Below are positions 38,848 to 50,322 of a stretch of 64,000 nt of DNA, in pieces; position 1 is the stretch's first letter; each line of letters begins with the position of its first letter. The stretch is taken from NCBI GenBank assembly GCA_964006375.1, contig OZ023262.1, forward strand, positions 200,904,778 through 200,968,777, in the 5' to 3' direction. The notes beneath the pieces are model-generated. The model saw only the letters and a program-made list of their open reading frames with translations, did not search any database and was not told the DNA's origin. This DNA is from Tillus elongatus (lineage: Eukaryota > Arthropoda > Insecta > Coleoptera > Cleridae). Position numbers and translations under genes: made by a program.

Positions 38848-39014
38848 CAAGTTCATGGCCACTTCCGGTTAAACCGGAAGTCTGACATAATGTAAACTAT
38901 TTTCGCTAAACTGTAATTTCTCTCAATCGTATGTAAGTAAATTTTTAAATTTGAAATATCAATTCGGAGTACTTATTGAGAAACGGCTAACTAAAGGTCT
39001 TGGCGCCACATCTG

Positions 39015-39018
<4 letters not shown>

Positions 39019-39098
<80 letters not shown>
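39019..39098. repeat. (TA)n microsatellite, left flank of M7
   Basis: About 78 bp of TA directly joined to the left end of M7. A short TA remnant at 41022-41033 lies beyond the right end. Confidence 0.95.
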
Positions 39099-41021
39099 GG
39101 CTGGTGCATTGAAAACGAAACAGACCGATTTGCGTCCAGAGAAACTTTTTTAAGAAACGCTGAAACTCGTCAATTTAAATATTGAGGGGGACATGTTTTG
39201 ATATAAAACTCAACTTTGTCACATCAGTCCCTCAAGGGTGGTGATAACAACCCTTATATTTTAAATAAGGAAAATGGGTCGAGTGTTACATCATTTGAAA
39301 GATCTTTCTTTTCTGAATTCAGCACACTAATTTTTTTGGACGTTTTATCAACTCGTTTAAAAATTATCACAGTTGAAGATGCAAAAACGCATTTCACTCA
39401 TTCCAATAAGAAATGTGCTGATAGTCAATGTTTTGTTGGTTTGTAAACAAAAAATTAAATATCACAACATTTCTTATCGGAATGAGAGAAATGCGGTTTA
39501 TTATTTCAGTTTATCGGTCGGTTTGATACTTGATAGTACTACCAAAAATTAATTTCACAATGGTGTATTCTGTAGAAGAAAGAGTTGAAATAATTACTCC
39601 TTTTTTCAAAAACGATGATTGTGCCAACCGTACCGCAATTTTGTTTAATGAACGACATCCGAACAGACATGTTAACAGAAAATACATTTTGGAGTAAGTT
39701 GCTAAGTTTCGACAAAGTGGTTCAGTAGCCAACAAAAAACGGGATCCTGAACGTGAATTTTCGGTTAGAAATGAGACTACTGAGAATGAAGTTTTAAGAC
39801 AAATTGCTGCAGACCCAACTTTGAGCACGAAAAAATTGGCCACTGTTTCAAACATCAAAAGAAGAACTATTCAGCGAATATTGAAGCATCATAAATTTCA
39901 TCCGTATAAAATTCATCTTGTACAACAACTGAACGAAGATAATTTTGATCGGCGACTGGGGTTTTGTGAAGTTATGACTGCACGAATAGCTGATAACGGG
40001 AACTTTCTGTTTAATATATGTTTTTCAGACGAGTGTACGTTTTTATTAACCTCTACAGTCAATCGTCATAATTTTCGTTATTGGGCAGATAATAATCCAA
40101 GAAATTTTCACGAAGTCCACACTCAAACTTCACAGAAATATAGTGTTTGGACTGGCATTTTTGGAGGCCGTTTAATCGGATCAATTTTTCTTGATGGCAA
40201 TTTGAGTGGCGAAACGTATTTGGAGTTACTAGAAGATATCGTTTACCCTCTACTAATTGACATTGTTGAAAATGATGATCGCTATCAAGAAAATCAATTA
40301 GTGTTTCAACAAGATGGAGCTCCTCCGCATTTTTCACAACGTGTTAGGGAGTTTTTAAACAGAGATTTTCCAGAGCAATGGGTTGGGCGTAGAGGTGCTA
40401 TTGAGTGGCCTCCTAGATCACCGGATTTAACTCCTTTAGACTTCTTTCTATGGGGCCATTTACAGAGTGGACTTTTTGCAACAGAACCGGAGACTCTGGA
40501 AGAATTACGACGACGTATTGTTGAAGAATGCCATCTACTAACTCCACAAATGCTCCAGAGTGCCAGAGCTCGTTTTGAACAAAACTTGCACTGTTGTATA
40601 GAAGCTGGTGGTCAACAATTTGAACACTTACTTAACTGAATAAACATTTTTGAACGTCTGGTTTTGTTTTTTAGTTTTTTTTAACGAAAAATTGACTAAT
40701 TAGTGCATTTTTTATCACAATGAATGAAATACGTTCTTGCAACTCCAACTTTGAATAATTTTTAAACGAGTTGACAAAACTTCCAAAAAAATTGGTGTGC
40801 TGAATTTAGAAAAGAAAAGGCTTTCAAATGATGTAACACTAGACCCATGTTCCCTATTTAAAATATAAGGGTTGGTATCACCACCCTTAAGGGGTTGATG
40901 TGACAAAGTTGAGTTTTATGTCAAAACATGTCCCTCTCAATATTAAAATTGACGTGTTTCAGCGTTTCTTAAAAAAAAAATTCTCTGAACGCTAATCGGT
41001 CTGATTCGTTTTCAATGCGCC
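39099..41021. mobile_element. Mariner element M7, nearly intact
   Basis: The left end is GGCTGGTGCATTGAAAACGA and the right end its near-inverse TCGTTTTCAATGCGCC. The inverted repeats are about 320 bp. It lies in a (TA)n tract. It encodes a plus-strand transposase with a single stop codon, making it the best preserved mariner here. Confidence 0.92.
39560..40639 (+). pseudogene. Mariner transposase of M7, complete except for one stop codon
   Basis: From ATG at 39560 one frame runs to a stop at 40637-40639, 359 codons. The only internal stop is TAA at codon 46 (39695-39697). The N-terminal HTH region (RTAILFNERHPNRHVN) is followed by RRTIQRILKHHKFHPYKIHL. The catalytic residues lie in CFSDECTFLL, FQQDGAPPHFS and RSPDLTPLDFFLWG. 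Counting from the second Asp to the Asp of PLDFF gives 41 intervening residues, a DD41D spacing. The C-terminus ends CCIEAGGQQFEHLLN. Apart from codon 46 no defect is seen, so inactivation is recent. Start choice rests on the matching M2 start. Confidence 0.93.
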
Positions 41022-41904
41022 ATATATATATATAGCTGATTTAAAACCGGATCAGTTCAATAGGAAAAAATATTCGATACATTTAAAAAACAAGCATGTC
41101 CTTAACCTGTAACTAAATGTCAAAACAATATCAACAAAAACTGCATTAACCTAGATATTTCTTCCTAATTGAACCACATACTGACATTTTAACGTTCTCT
41201 TTGTAAATCATATATTTGAGTACTAATTAAATAAGCACATCGAAACTAACAATAGCTGTAAGAGTTTCATCACGGTGTTCAAATAATAGATCTTATTAAA
41301 TATTTGTATGCCATTTCTTAAAGATTAAATTTATACTAATCCGTGTAATAAGTTCCCGTGTTGAGAACACCGCCTTTTATTTTGTAATATATGTTACAAT
41401 AAGATTAGCGAATCGAAATCAATAATGCCGTACAAATATAATATCGACTTGTATGTTGCAAAATATTAAAGCACATTCATGTATGGCGTTATTATTCCTT
41501 GCCAATTATTTATTACCAGTGCTACTAGATTAAGATTAAGGTTCGAAATGCCACGTTTTATTAGATAATTTTCTGCTACCTTACATGTTTATTTAGAAAT
41601 AATATTTTTTCATGTTACAAGACTAGCAAAGAATATATTCTTGTAAAATTATGTTTAGTTGTAAATGTTGCTCTTTATCATTCTAAAATGACTCAATAGT
41701 TTTACCTAAAAATCATCAATCGTATATTTTCTACATAATAGTCAATTTTTATTCTTTATCATCTCAAAGTGGCTTAGACACTTTTACCCAAAAATAGTCA
41801 ATCATATAGTTTCTAAGTAATAGTCATATTGTCATGTAAACTTGTATTTGTAAGAACTTTGATTTCTGTACGCAGAAAAATTAAATCACCACCGTCACAT
41901 TTTT
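41022..41904. other. No gene seen
   Basis: AT-rich; no repeats recognised except the short TA remnant at its start. Confidence 0.4.
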
Positions 41905-42145
41905 TAAGTAATGTTTGAAATTAAAATTGTGTATTGTACTCCTCAACGCAATAGGCAATAGGTTGTTGCATAAATTTGCGCTCTAATAAGGACCTCCTCC
42001 ATATATTTTCGTGTTATGATTAAGAGTGCGTAAATCACGACCGCCCCGAGTAGTTATAATACGCAGGGTCAGAGTCAGTTAGATACTTATTTTTGCATCT
42101 TAGTAGAAAAGGTTAGATGAGTGAAATAGTGGAAGTCATTGATTT
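41905..42145 (+). repeat. 245-bp satellite monomer 1, separated from the array
   Basis: It is the same unit as the tandem array at 43373 (CTCAACGCAATAGGCAATAG, AAGGACCTCCTCCATAT, GGTCAGAGTCAGTTAGATAC). About 1.2 kb of other repeats now separates it from the array. Confidence 0.88.
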
Positions 42146-42285
42146 TTAGTGAATTTTTATTTAAAAAAATTCACTAATAGATAATTATCGATGGTGAGAC
42201 TTTGCAAAAAAAATTTCAAATAAGCGTGAACTAAGAACACTAGAACCCATATCCGGGGTCAGTTTCAATTTTTATATGTTTATTT
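42146..42285 (+). repeat. Repeat family A, 5' piece
   Basis: A hairpin (TTAGTGAATTTTTATTTAAA, then AAATTCACTAA) and the block ending CCGGGGTCAGTTTCAATTTT, truncated where the (TA)n array would begin. A PLE tail follows instead. Confidence 0.75.
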
Positions 42286-42735
42286 GTGGCCAGTGTCGAG
42301 ATTATGTTCTGACAGAGCGCAATAATATAAATTTTTGTAATGTTTCTATTTTACACTGTGAAACCTTAAGTAATAAAAGAATGTGTTTAGAATTATTTGA
42401 AATTACTTTTAACGACAATTTAATAAACTTAAAGAAAGATAATAATTTTAGAAATCACTACCTCTATTTACATTTCCTAGACAAAAACAAAAAATAAATT
42501 CAATTAGACAATAGTTAGCTTTATATGTCAGTTTTGGCACTTTTAGACTTCACGCAAATTTATTAGAAGGTTTCTTCATGTTTGTTATTGAATATTTGTT
42601 TAGTAAAACTCACGTTATTGTAAGTATTTTAACCTTTTATATTTTTCCTATGTAAATTGTAAACTTTTTTCTTTCCATGTTGTAGCCTTGAGAATGGAAT
42701 AAATTTTTCCCGAAAGCTCGGCATATAATAAAGAG
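42286..42735 (+). pseudogene. Probable Penelope-like element 3' tail, copy 2
   Basis: A short ORF reads KRMCLELFEITFNDNLINLK, then DNNFRNHYLYLHFLD, a pattern like the C-terminus after the GIY-YIG domain in Penelope-like elements. An A/T-rich 3' UTR follows. A motif at 42687-42720 (CTTGAGAATGG, GGAA/TTCC stem, CGAAAGCTCG) resembles the hammerhead-like ends of such elements. It lies between a family-A 5' piece and a family-A (TA)n piece, so it probably inserted into that repeat. Confidence 0.5.
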
Positions 42736-42804
42736 TTTTATTTTGCAACTGAGGCCTTTCCCACAATTTTTTGATAAACAACAATATTACCGTCACAAAA
42801 ACTT

Positions 42805-42806
<2 letters not shown>

Positions 42807-42903
<97 letters not shown>

Positions 42904-43362
42904 CATCCGATAAGTCGAAAAATAATTATCCGATTTCAATGAAACTCGCAAAGTACCTTTCTTTTATTAATGACTTAGACGAGTTCGTTAGCCAGGAAAA
43001 TCGGATAAGGTTTTCCGACAAAATTTTGAGCTTTCTTCCAGACATTTTTTATCCGAAAATTACAAAGTTGTTTTAATGGAATTTACTAGGTATGTTGCCT
43101 TGGGAGGGGCCTTACTACGTGCTGAAATTCCACTTTCTAAGTTGATAGAAAATTGAGTTATTCAAGTTTCAAATTTTCTTTCGAAAAAAAAATTTTCTCT
43201 GAATATTACAAACTTATTTTAATGAAATTTGTCGAATATCTTGCCCTAGGAAAGACCTTACTACACACCAAAATTAAATTTTCTTAGTTTATAAAAAATT
43301 GAATTATTCAAGTTTGAAACATTTAATAAAAATTCACTACCATAACGCACTTGCTGCGTCCC
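42807..43362 (+). repeat. Family A/B copy: (TA)n, post-array block and family-B right terminus
   Basis: (TA)n at 42807-42898 leads to the post-array block (GACGAGTTCGTTAGCCAGGA). It ends with the family-B right terminus CTACCATAACGCACTTGCTG (43341-43360). This shows directly that families A and B share one 3' end. Confidence 0.75.
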
Positions 43363-43372
43363 GAATTTTTTT

Positions 43373-44097
43373 TTTACTTATGTTTGAAATTAAAATTTTG
43401 TATTATACTCCTCAACGCGATAGGCAATAGGTTGTTGCTTAAAATATCGCTCTAATAAAGACCTCCTCCATATCTTTTCGTGTTATGATTAAGGGTGCAT
43501 AAGTCGCGACCGCCTCGAGTAGTTATAATACACATGGTCAGAGTCAGTTAGATGTTTATTCTTGCATCTTAGTAGAAAAGGTTAGGTGAGTGGAATAGTG
43601 GAAGCCATGGATTTTTTTAAGTTATGTTTGGAAACTAAAATTTTGTATTATACTCCTCAACGCAATATGCAATAGGTTGTTGCCTAAAATATCGCTCTAA
43701 TAAAGACCTCCTCCATATCTTTTCGTGTTATGATTAAGGGTGCATAAGTCGCGACTGCCCCGAGTAGTTATAATACACAGGGTCAGAGTCAGTTAGATGT
43801 TTATTCTTGCATCTTAGTAGAAAAGGTTAGGTGAGTGGAATAGTGGAAGCCATGGATTTTTTAAAGTTATGTTTGGAAATTTAAATTTTGTATTATACTC
43901 CTCAACGCAATATGCAATAGGTTGTTGCCTAAAATATCCCTCTAATAAGGACCTCCTCCGTATCTTTTCGTGTTATGATTAAGGGTGCCTAAGTCACGAC
44001 CGCCTTGAGTACTTATAATACGCAGGATCAGAGTCAGTTAGATACTTATTCTTGCATCTTAGTAGAAAAGGTTAGGTGAGTGAAATAGTGGAAGCCA
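43373..44097 (+). repeat. Tandem satellite, three 245-bp monomers
   Basis: CTCAACGC recurs at 43411, 43656 and 43901, an exact 245-bp period. The monomers share TTTTCGTGTTATGATTAAGG and GGTTAGGTGAGTG. A fourth monomer is at 41905-42145. No ORF. The order suggests one array split by the insertion at 42146-43362. Confidence 0.93.
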
Positions 44098-44385
44098 AAA
44101 AGTTATATGTATTTAAACAAGAGGGTTTTCCGCAAAACGTCAAAGTCGCGATTTAAAACGTCAAAATTGGCAACATTTAGGCAACGAACCTGAAACTAAT
44201 ACGTGTTATATCAAGAAAATGCCTCAAGAGGAATGTTTTACAAACCCTGAAGTCTTAACTTCAACCGTCATTTTCCTTCATTATATTAAAATAGACCTGC
44301 ATTTCAAATATACCCTTTCTCTGATGCTTTGGCAGTAGTTTTAGCTATAGAGTTTATCATGGTATATAATTTTTGGCGAATTTTC
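44098..44385 (+). repeat. Family-A second block
   Basis: It shares AAACGTCAAAATTGGCAACA, CTTCAACCGTCATTTTCCTT and CTTTCTCTGATGCTTTGGC with 17850-18060 and 48480-48660. Confidence 0.65.
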
Positions 44386-44612
44386 CTAAAAAAATCAAGA
44401 AAGCTCAATCTGTCCGTTGTTATACAAGATACGAAAAAAAAATTATATACATTAATTATAGGGTGTCTTGTCGAGCTACATCTAAAAAATATTTCTACAA
44501 TCACAGGCTGGCCCATAAGTCGTTGGTGATACGAACTTTCTTTTTTCATCGAACACGCCTTAAGTTATTGCATTTTTGCATCGAAAGATAATTCATGTTT
44601 GCAACAAAAAAA

Positions 44613-45642
44613 TTATGGACGCAGCAAGTGCGTTATGGTAGCGAATTTTGATTAAACGCTTCATATTTGAAAAGCTAAATTTACTGTTAACCTATAAGAT
44701 TCGTTGGCCAAGAAACCAATTTTGTTCCGGAACATTTTAAGTTTACTTTCGGAAATTTTTGTACATTTTCTAACAATAAAGTTATTTTGATGAAACACGG
44801 TAACCAAATTTGATGCCAGCTTTACTTAAAATAAACACATATATGCTATTAAAAATATTTTTATAAAAATTAACTACCATAACTTTTTATTATTGCATTT
44901 GGCAGCAGTTCGGATTAATGGCTAGTATTGCCGACGAACTATAGAACTCCAAACGGACGGCGAAACAAACACATACTATTTATTTCATCTAATCTACTGA
45001 CAACCTTCTACCGGAATAATGTCCTGCGATTTTTGCACCTACTTTGACAAATAACACAGGACCGTAAGAAAATTCACATGCGACCTTATGGTCAGAAAAT
45101 ATACATGGCATTATACTTTGATTTGCATGTTCTCTGTGTTTAAGTGGTGAATGCGACTAGTATTTCAGCAAATAATCGTTTGCTGGAGCGGGTTTAAATC
45201 TTACTGGTGACCGTTTTTTTAAGCTTCGTTTTAATTTTTTTATTTAATTTTAACATTATCTGATTATATTGCGTTATTTTAAGAAAAAAATTAATTAAGG
45301 GGATGAGTACTTTTAAGGCTTTTAATTTAATTTCAATAGCAGATCAGATTTCTTGTTGTTGCCTTAACTTGGTGAAACCGTTTCATACTTAATATAGACG
45401 TCGATACTTTTTCTGATATTTCCAAAGTGCTTATTTTCTTGGTCAGGTTTTGATTTTTACGGCATCGTCAAGTAAAAGAAAATTTCCTCTCCGAAGCCAC
45501 AAGAAATATTTTTCGGTATGTATTTTAATCAGATTTTATAATTTTTATTTTATTATTACCTCTTAGCGAGATTTTATTTAAAAAATTGCGTATGTCATAT
45601 CTATGAAACTTTCCTACCATAACGTACTTGCTGCGTCCAGGC
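44613..45642. mobile_element. Family-B element, ~1 kb, inverted termini
   Basis: The left terminus is GGACGCAGCAAGTGCGTTAT (44615-44634). The right terminus CTACCATAACGTACTTGCTG plus CGTCC ends near 45640. A degenerate internal right terminus at 44876-44900 suggests a ~290-bp core copy extended by, or interrupted with, about 0.7 kb of unassigned DNA. It is non-coding. Confidence 0.6.
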
Positions 45643-45654
45643 TTTTAGTAAGCT

Positions 45655-45763
45655 TTCTTTAAAAAATCACTAATGAGAAGATCGCGACTTTTGAATTTTG
45701 AAACAATTTCTTCAAATGATAGCGAACTAGGCCCCCTAGAGCACATCTCCGGGGTCAGTTTCG

Positions 45764-45856
<93 letters not shown>
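45655..45856 (+). repeat. Family-A 5' block plus (TA)n
   Basis: The block with GCGAACTAGGCCCCCTAGAG and CTCCGGGGTCAGTTTCGAT is followed by (TA)n at 45769-45856. Mariner M8 is inserted in that array. Confidence 0.8.
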
Positions 45857-45859
<3 letters not shown>

Positions 45860-47686
45860 GGTGATTCATAAGTGGTGGCCAAAAATGAAACCCCATATTC
45901 TTTGAACAATTTTAGAGAGGGTATGTCCTGTAAAAAATTTTCCTATAATGCTTTATTAAAAAGATACAGGGTGTTAAAGTTGAATTTCAAAAAATAAAAT
46001 TTCCCAATTTTTTAAAAAGTAGCACATATATTTTGCTGAAACTTCACATGTGTAGGCTGCTATGTGGCGTGTATTATTCCATAACAATTGAATCGGCTAA
46101 TCCAGCAGTGGCGCGCGTACTCACATGTCATTGGTTACCCCTCAAGAAAAAAACGGGTAAGCCAATGATATATTTTTTTAATTTTTCATTTTTTGAATCT
46201 TGCTTTCATTCGTGAACAAAATGACTACCTTGATAATTTTCTGTACGACGCTTATTTTACGAGTAAGCAATGAATCTGGTAAGTGTTTTAGAGCACAGTT
46301 CATGATTTTTAACCAGTCGTTGTTTGGTAGAAAATCGCAATGATACACTTTTATCAGGCTTATAGTAATTTATTTATTACAATAAATATTCAAAAATGCC
46401 TCCATTGGCCTGAATACACACACGACATCTTTTTAATATGGAAAATTTAATGTCTTGAGGATTCATTGTTGTTTGAATATGACGAAAAGCATTATTTATC
46501 AGTTGTTGTAGCTGCTCTGGTGTATTTATTTGTTCACTGTAGACCAGTCGCTTAAAATCATCCCAAATATAGAAGTCAAGTGGGTTTAAGTCCAGTGATC
46601 TTGCAGGCCAATGTATTGGTCCAGTTCTGCCAAGCCATCTTTCATTATAATGTTCATGTAGCCATGTAACAACTTTCGACTATGATGCGCTGGTGCACCG
46701 TCATGCTGGTACCACATTATACATCTTGTTGCTAGTGGAATGTCATCTAGAATGTTTTCTACACGGTTTTCTAGGAGCGCTAAGTACGAAGATCCATTTA
46801 AACGTTGTGGCAGGACTTCCATGAACAGTGAGTCGTTAAAAATACCACACCATAAATTAATGGAAAATCTATGTTGAAATGTGCGAGTCCTTGTTGCATA
46901 TGAATTTTCCAATGACCAGACATGCTCATTATGAGAATTATAAATACCATTTCTTGTAAATGTTGAATCGTCAGACCAGAAGATTAGATTAGGGAATAAG
47001 ATATTTTGATTGTTCATTTCCAACATCCATTCACAAAAGACTCGTCGATGCACATTATCTCCAGGTAGAAGGCAATGAACATTCTGTCGATTATATGGAT
47101 GTAAGGCTTCTCGATGTAAAGTTCTCCAAACAAAGCTTTGAGAATATTGTAACTGCGTGGCAATCCTCCGAGTACTTGTAGAAGGTTGATCCAGCACTGC
47201 ATCCACCACTCTATCTTCGTCTTCAAGTTGATGTTGTCTTCTACCATTAGCTCTAGCGTCAGGACGTTGTTCAATACGGCACTGCCGAAGTCTTGAAAAC
47301 GATCGAGAAAAAACCCTTGGTGTAGGTTGACGGCGAGTGGGAAACCTACGTTGATATTCCCGACAAGCAGCTAGAGCATTTCCATCAGCATATCCGTAGA
47401 TAAAAATTATATCTGCATACTCTTCTGAGGTGTACTCCACTATAAGAAGTAAAAGAGTAGAAAATTTTGCAATTTTATAAAGTTAACCACTTACACCTAT
47501 TCAAAATAATAACTTGTTAACCTAAACGTCAAGTGACACTTAATGACAACTTTGGCAAACCAGACTACTACTTACTAAAATACTGATTAATGAAGCATTA
47601 AAGGAAAAATTTCTATAGGACATACCCTCTCTAAAATTGTTCAAAGAAGATGGGGTTTCATTTTTTGTCACCACTTATGAATCACC

Positions 47687-47689
<3 letters not shown>
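45857..47689. mobile_element. Mariner element M8 inside a (TA)n array
   Basis: The ends are CAGGGTGATTCATAAGTGGT and its near-inverse ACCACTTATGAATCACCCTG, bordered by TA. The inverted repeats are about 105 bp. Long (TA)n lies on both sides (45769-45856 and 47690-47770), so it landed in the middle of one array. The transposase is on the minus strand. Confidence 0.92.
46377..47440 (-). pseudogene. Mariner transposase of M8, one frameshift
   Basis: The N-terminus (47440) has the DUF4817-type pattern EEYADIIFIYGYADGNALAA and RRQPTPRVFSRSFSRL. A second HTH-like region follows, then HPYNRQNVHCLL, and the first-Asp block LIFWSDDSTFTRNG, HNEHVW, INLWCGIFNDSLF and the second-Asp block YQHDGAPAHHSRK. 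One A appears missing from a short A run near 46676, putting the rest in another frame. There LHEHYNERWLGRTGPIHW and RSLDLNPLDFYIWDDF provide the third Asp with 41-residue spacing, and the frame ends GGIFEYLL at 46377. Everything else is present, so this copy is nearly intact. Confidence 0.9.

Positions 47690-47770
<81 letters not shown>
47690..47770. repeat. (TA)n microsatellite, right of M8
   Basis: The continuation of the array at 45769-45856, split by M8. Confidence 0.95.
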
Positions 47771-47773
<3 letters not shown>

Positions 47774-48099
47774 CACGACGTGTGTCAGCGTGCTCGTATG
47801 TGGGTTTGTATACATTCGGGCGAGCGTGTGTAGGTGTGGTATGTGTGCATGTGTGTGCTTTTGTATATGCAGGCGCTCCGAAAAGAAACGAAGTAATGCA
47901 CAAAGAAGTGCGTTAGAAGCACTTCGAGGATGTACCATTTCAACTCACGTTGTTTGGAGTTGCTCTAGATTGTTCTGTTTTAAATGTGGCTTAATTTTTT
48001 ATGTATACTAAGCGATAACTACTGTTTTCGAAAAGAAATATATAGTTAAGATCTCACAAATAAGTGCGTAATAAGCACTTCGTGAGTGTTTCATTTTAG
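47771..48099. other. TG-rich stretch and a repeated short hairpin
   Basis: 47780-47870 is TG-rich. AAGTGCGTTAGAAGCACTTC at about 47907 and AAGTGCGTAATAAGCACTTC at about 48062 are near-identical small hairpins. No gene. Confidence 0.5.
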
Positions 48100-48810
48100 T
48101 TATTTTGTATCACACATAACTCAAAAATAATAGGCTGCTTTTGATCAAATTTGATGAGTACCTTCCTTTTGCAAGTGGCCTGAATAAATCCGTTGGCCAG
48201 AAAAATCGGCCCAGTTTTTCCTGAAAAGTTGTACGTTTCCGTTCGGAAAAGTTTTATATATCCAGAAATAACAGAATTAGGACTGCCAAATTTTAGTACG
48301 CGGGTTTATATCATAAAAAGTAAATTAAGTACCCAAATTTAAATCTGTAATGTGTGCGAATGGTCTGACAGCCGCAGCCATGAACAAAGACAACACACAC
48401 TAAATCTGTAAGGTGAAAGACAAAAAAGTAATAGCTTATTAAAAAAGGGGTTTCCTCTTAAAACGTTACAATCGCGTCAAAGACCCTAAAACGAATATGG
48501 GTTTTGTATGGAAAATATCGCAAGAAGGGTGTTTTATACACTCTTAAGTTTCAGCTTCAACCATCATTGTCCTTCATTTTACTAAAATATTTCCAGAAAT
48601 TTAATATCAAAAACACACTTTCTCTGATGCTTTGGCGGTAGTTTCAGTTAGGTTTATGGTTTAACTGTTTATAATTGATAGCTAATTTTCGTAAAAAAAA
48701 ATCGCTTTTGAGGAGATCGCTACTTTTCAATTTTAAAAAGGTTTCTTCAGATGGGCGCGAACTAGGCCCCCTAGAATCTAGACCCGGGTTATGTTCAGTT
48801 TTTATCTCTT

Positions 48811-48898
<88 letters not shown>

Positions 48899-48907
48899 CT
48901 ATATATA
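48100..48907 (+). repeat. Repeat family A, copy with (TA)n
   Basis: The order is post-array block (ATAGGCTGCTTTTGATCAAA, GGCCAGAAAAATCGGCC), second block (CTTTCTCTGATGCTTTGGCG), hairpin remnant and 5' block (GCGCGAACTAGGCCCCCTAG), then (TA)n at 48814-48895. It suggests the units can occur head-to-tail. A mariner-like end (TACAGGGTGAAGCATTTC) follows the array without a partner. Confidence 0.65.
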
Positions 48908-49035
48908 CAGGGTGAAGCATTTCTACGGCAAAGCTCAATATAATTGTTATTATACAAGATACGAGAAAAAGTTGTCTACGTTAATTATAGTGTGTTTTGA
49001 GCTGCATTTTTTAACAAAATATAACGGATGTTTGT

Positions 49036-49348
49036 ATAAAAAAGGCTAGACTCAGTAAGTGCTCTTTGGTAACGGATTTTCATTAAATGATTCAAATTTC
49101 AATATCTCAATTTACTATTAACCTAAGGTTTGTTGTCTAGGAGACCACTTTTGTGGGAAACATTTTATGTTTATTTTCAGAAAATGTTTGTATATCTTCA
49201 AATAATTTTAATAAAATATGGTACATTATTTCTACTATATAGGTTATACCGGTAACCAGATTGATGCCTGCTTGCATTAGAAAGACATATTTGCTATTAT
49301 AAACATTTTTATGAAAATTCACTTCCATAGCGTACTTCCTGCGTTCAG
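49036..49348. mobile_element. Family-B MITE, ~313 bp
   Basis: The left terminus (ACTCAGTAAGTGCTCTTTGG) and right terminus (CTTCCATAGCGTACTTCCTG, then CGTTCAGAC) are inverted and diverged versions of the family-B end. The interior (TTTAATAAAATATGGTACAT, GATGCCTGCTTGCATTAG) is similar to 44740-44850. It is non-coding. Confidence 0.7.
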
Positions 49349-50127
<779 letters not shown>

Positions 50128-50322
50128 TACCCCCAACCTTGAAATACACAATTTCAACAAAAAATCAAACATGGATATTTTTACATAAATGGACTATTCT
50201 AAATTACATATAAACAAATGTAAGAATGAGGCAAATTTGAGATTAAGAAAGTAAGCAAACACATTGAGTGTCATTGGTCAACTATAATTGTCTCACACAC
50301 TTCACCTTACTCTTCGTCACTG
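50128..50322 (-). other. BEL 3' untranslated region
   Basis: Short non-coding stretch between the ORF stop and the 3' LTR, including the polypurine tract next to the LTR. Confidence 0.8.

Noticed and set aside
42276..42497. Independent small host gene
   Set aside because: The residues and the following hammerhead-like end fit a Penelope-like tail better.
43373..44097. CRISPR array
   Set aside because: The repeats are 245 bp, contiguous without unique spacers, in a eukaryotic transposon context.
46033..46215. Plus-strand ORF inside M8
   Set aside because: It lies in the 3' part of the mariner, opposite in orientation to the transposase, without motifs.
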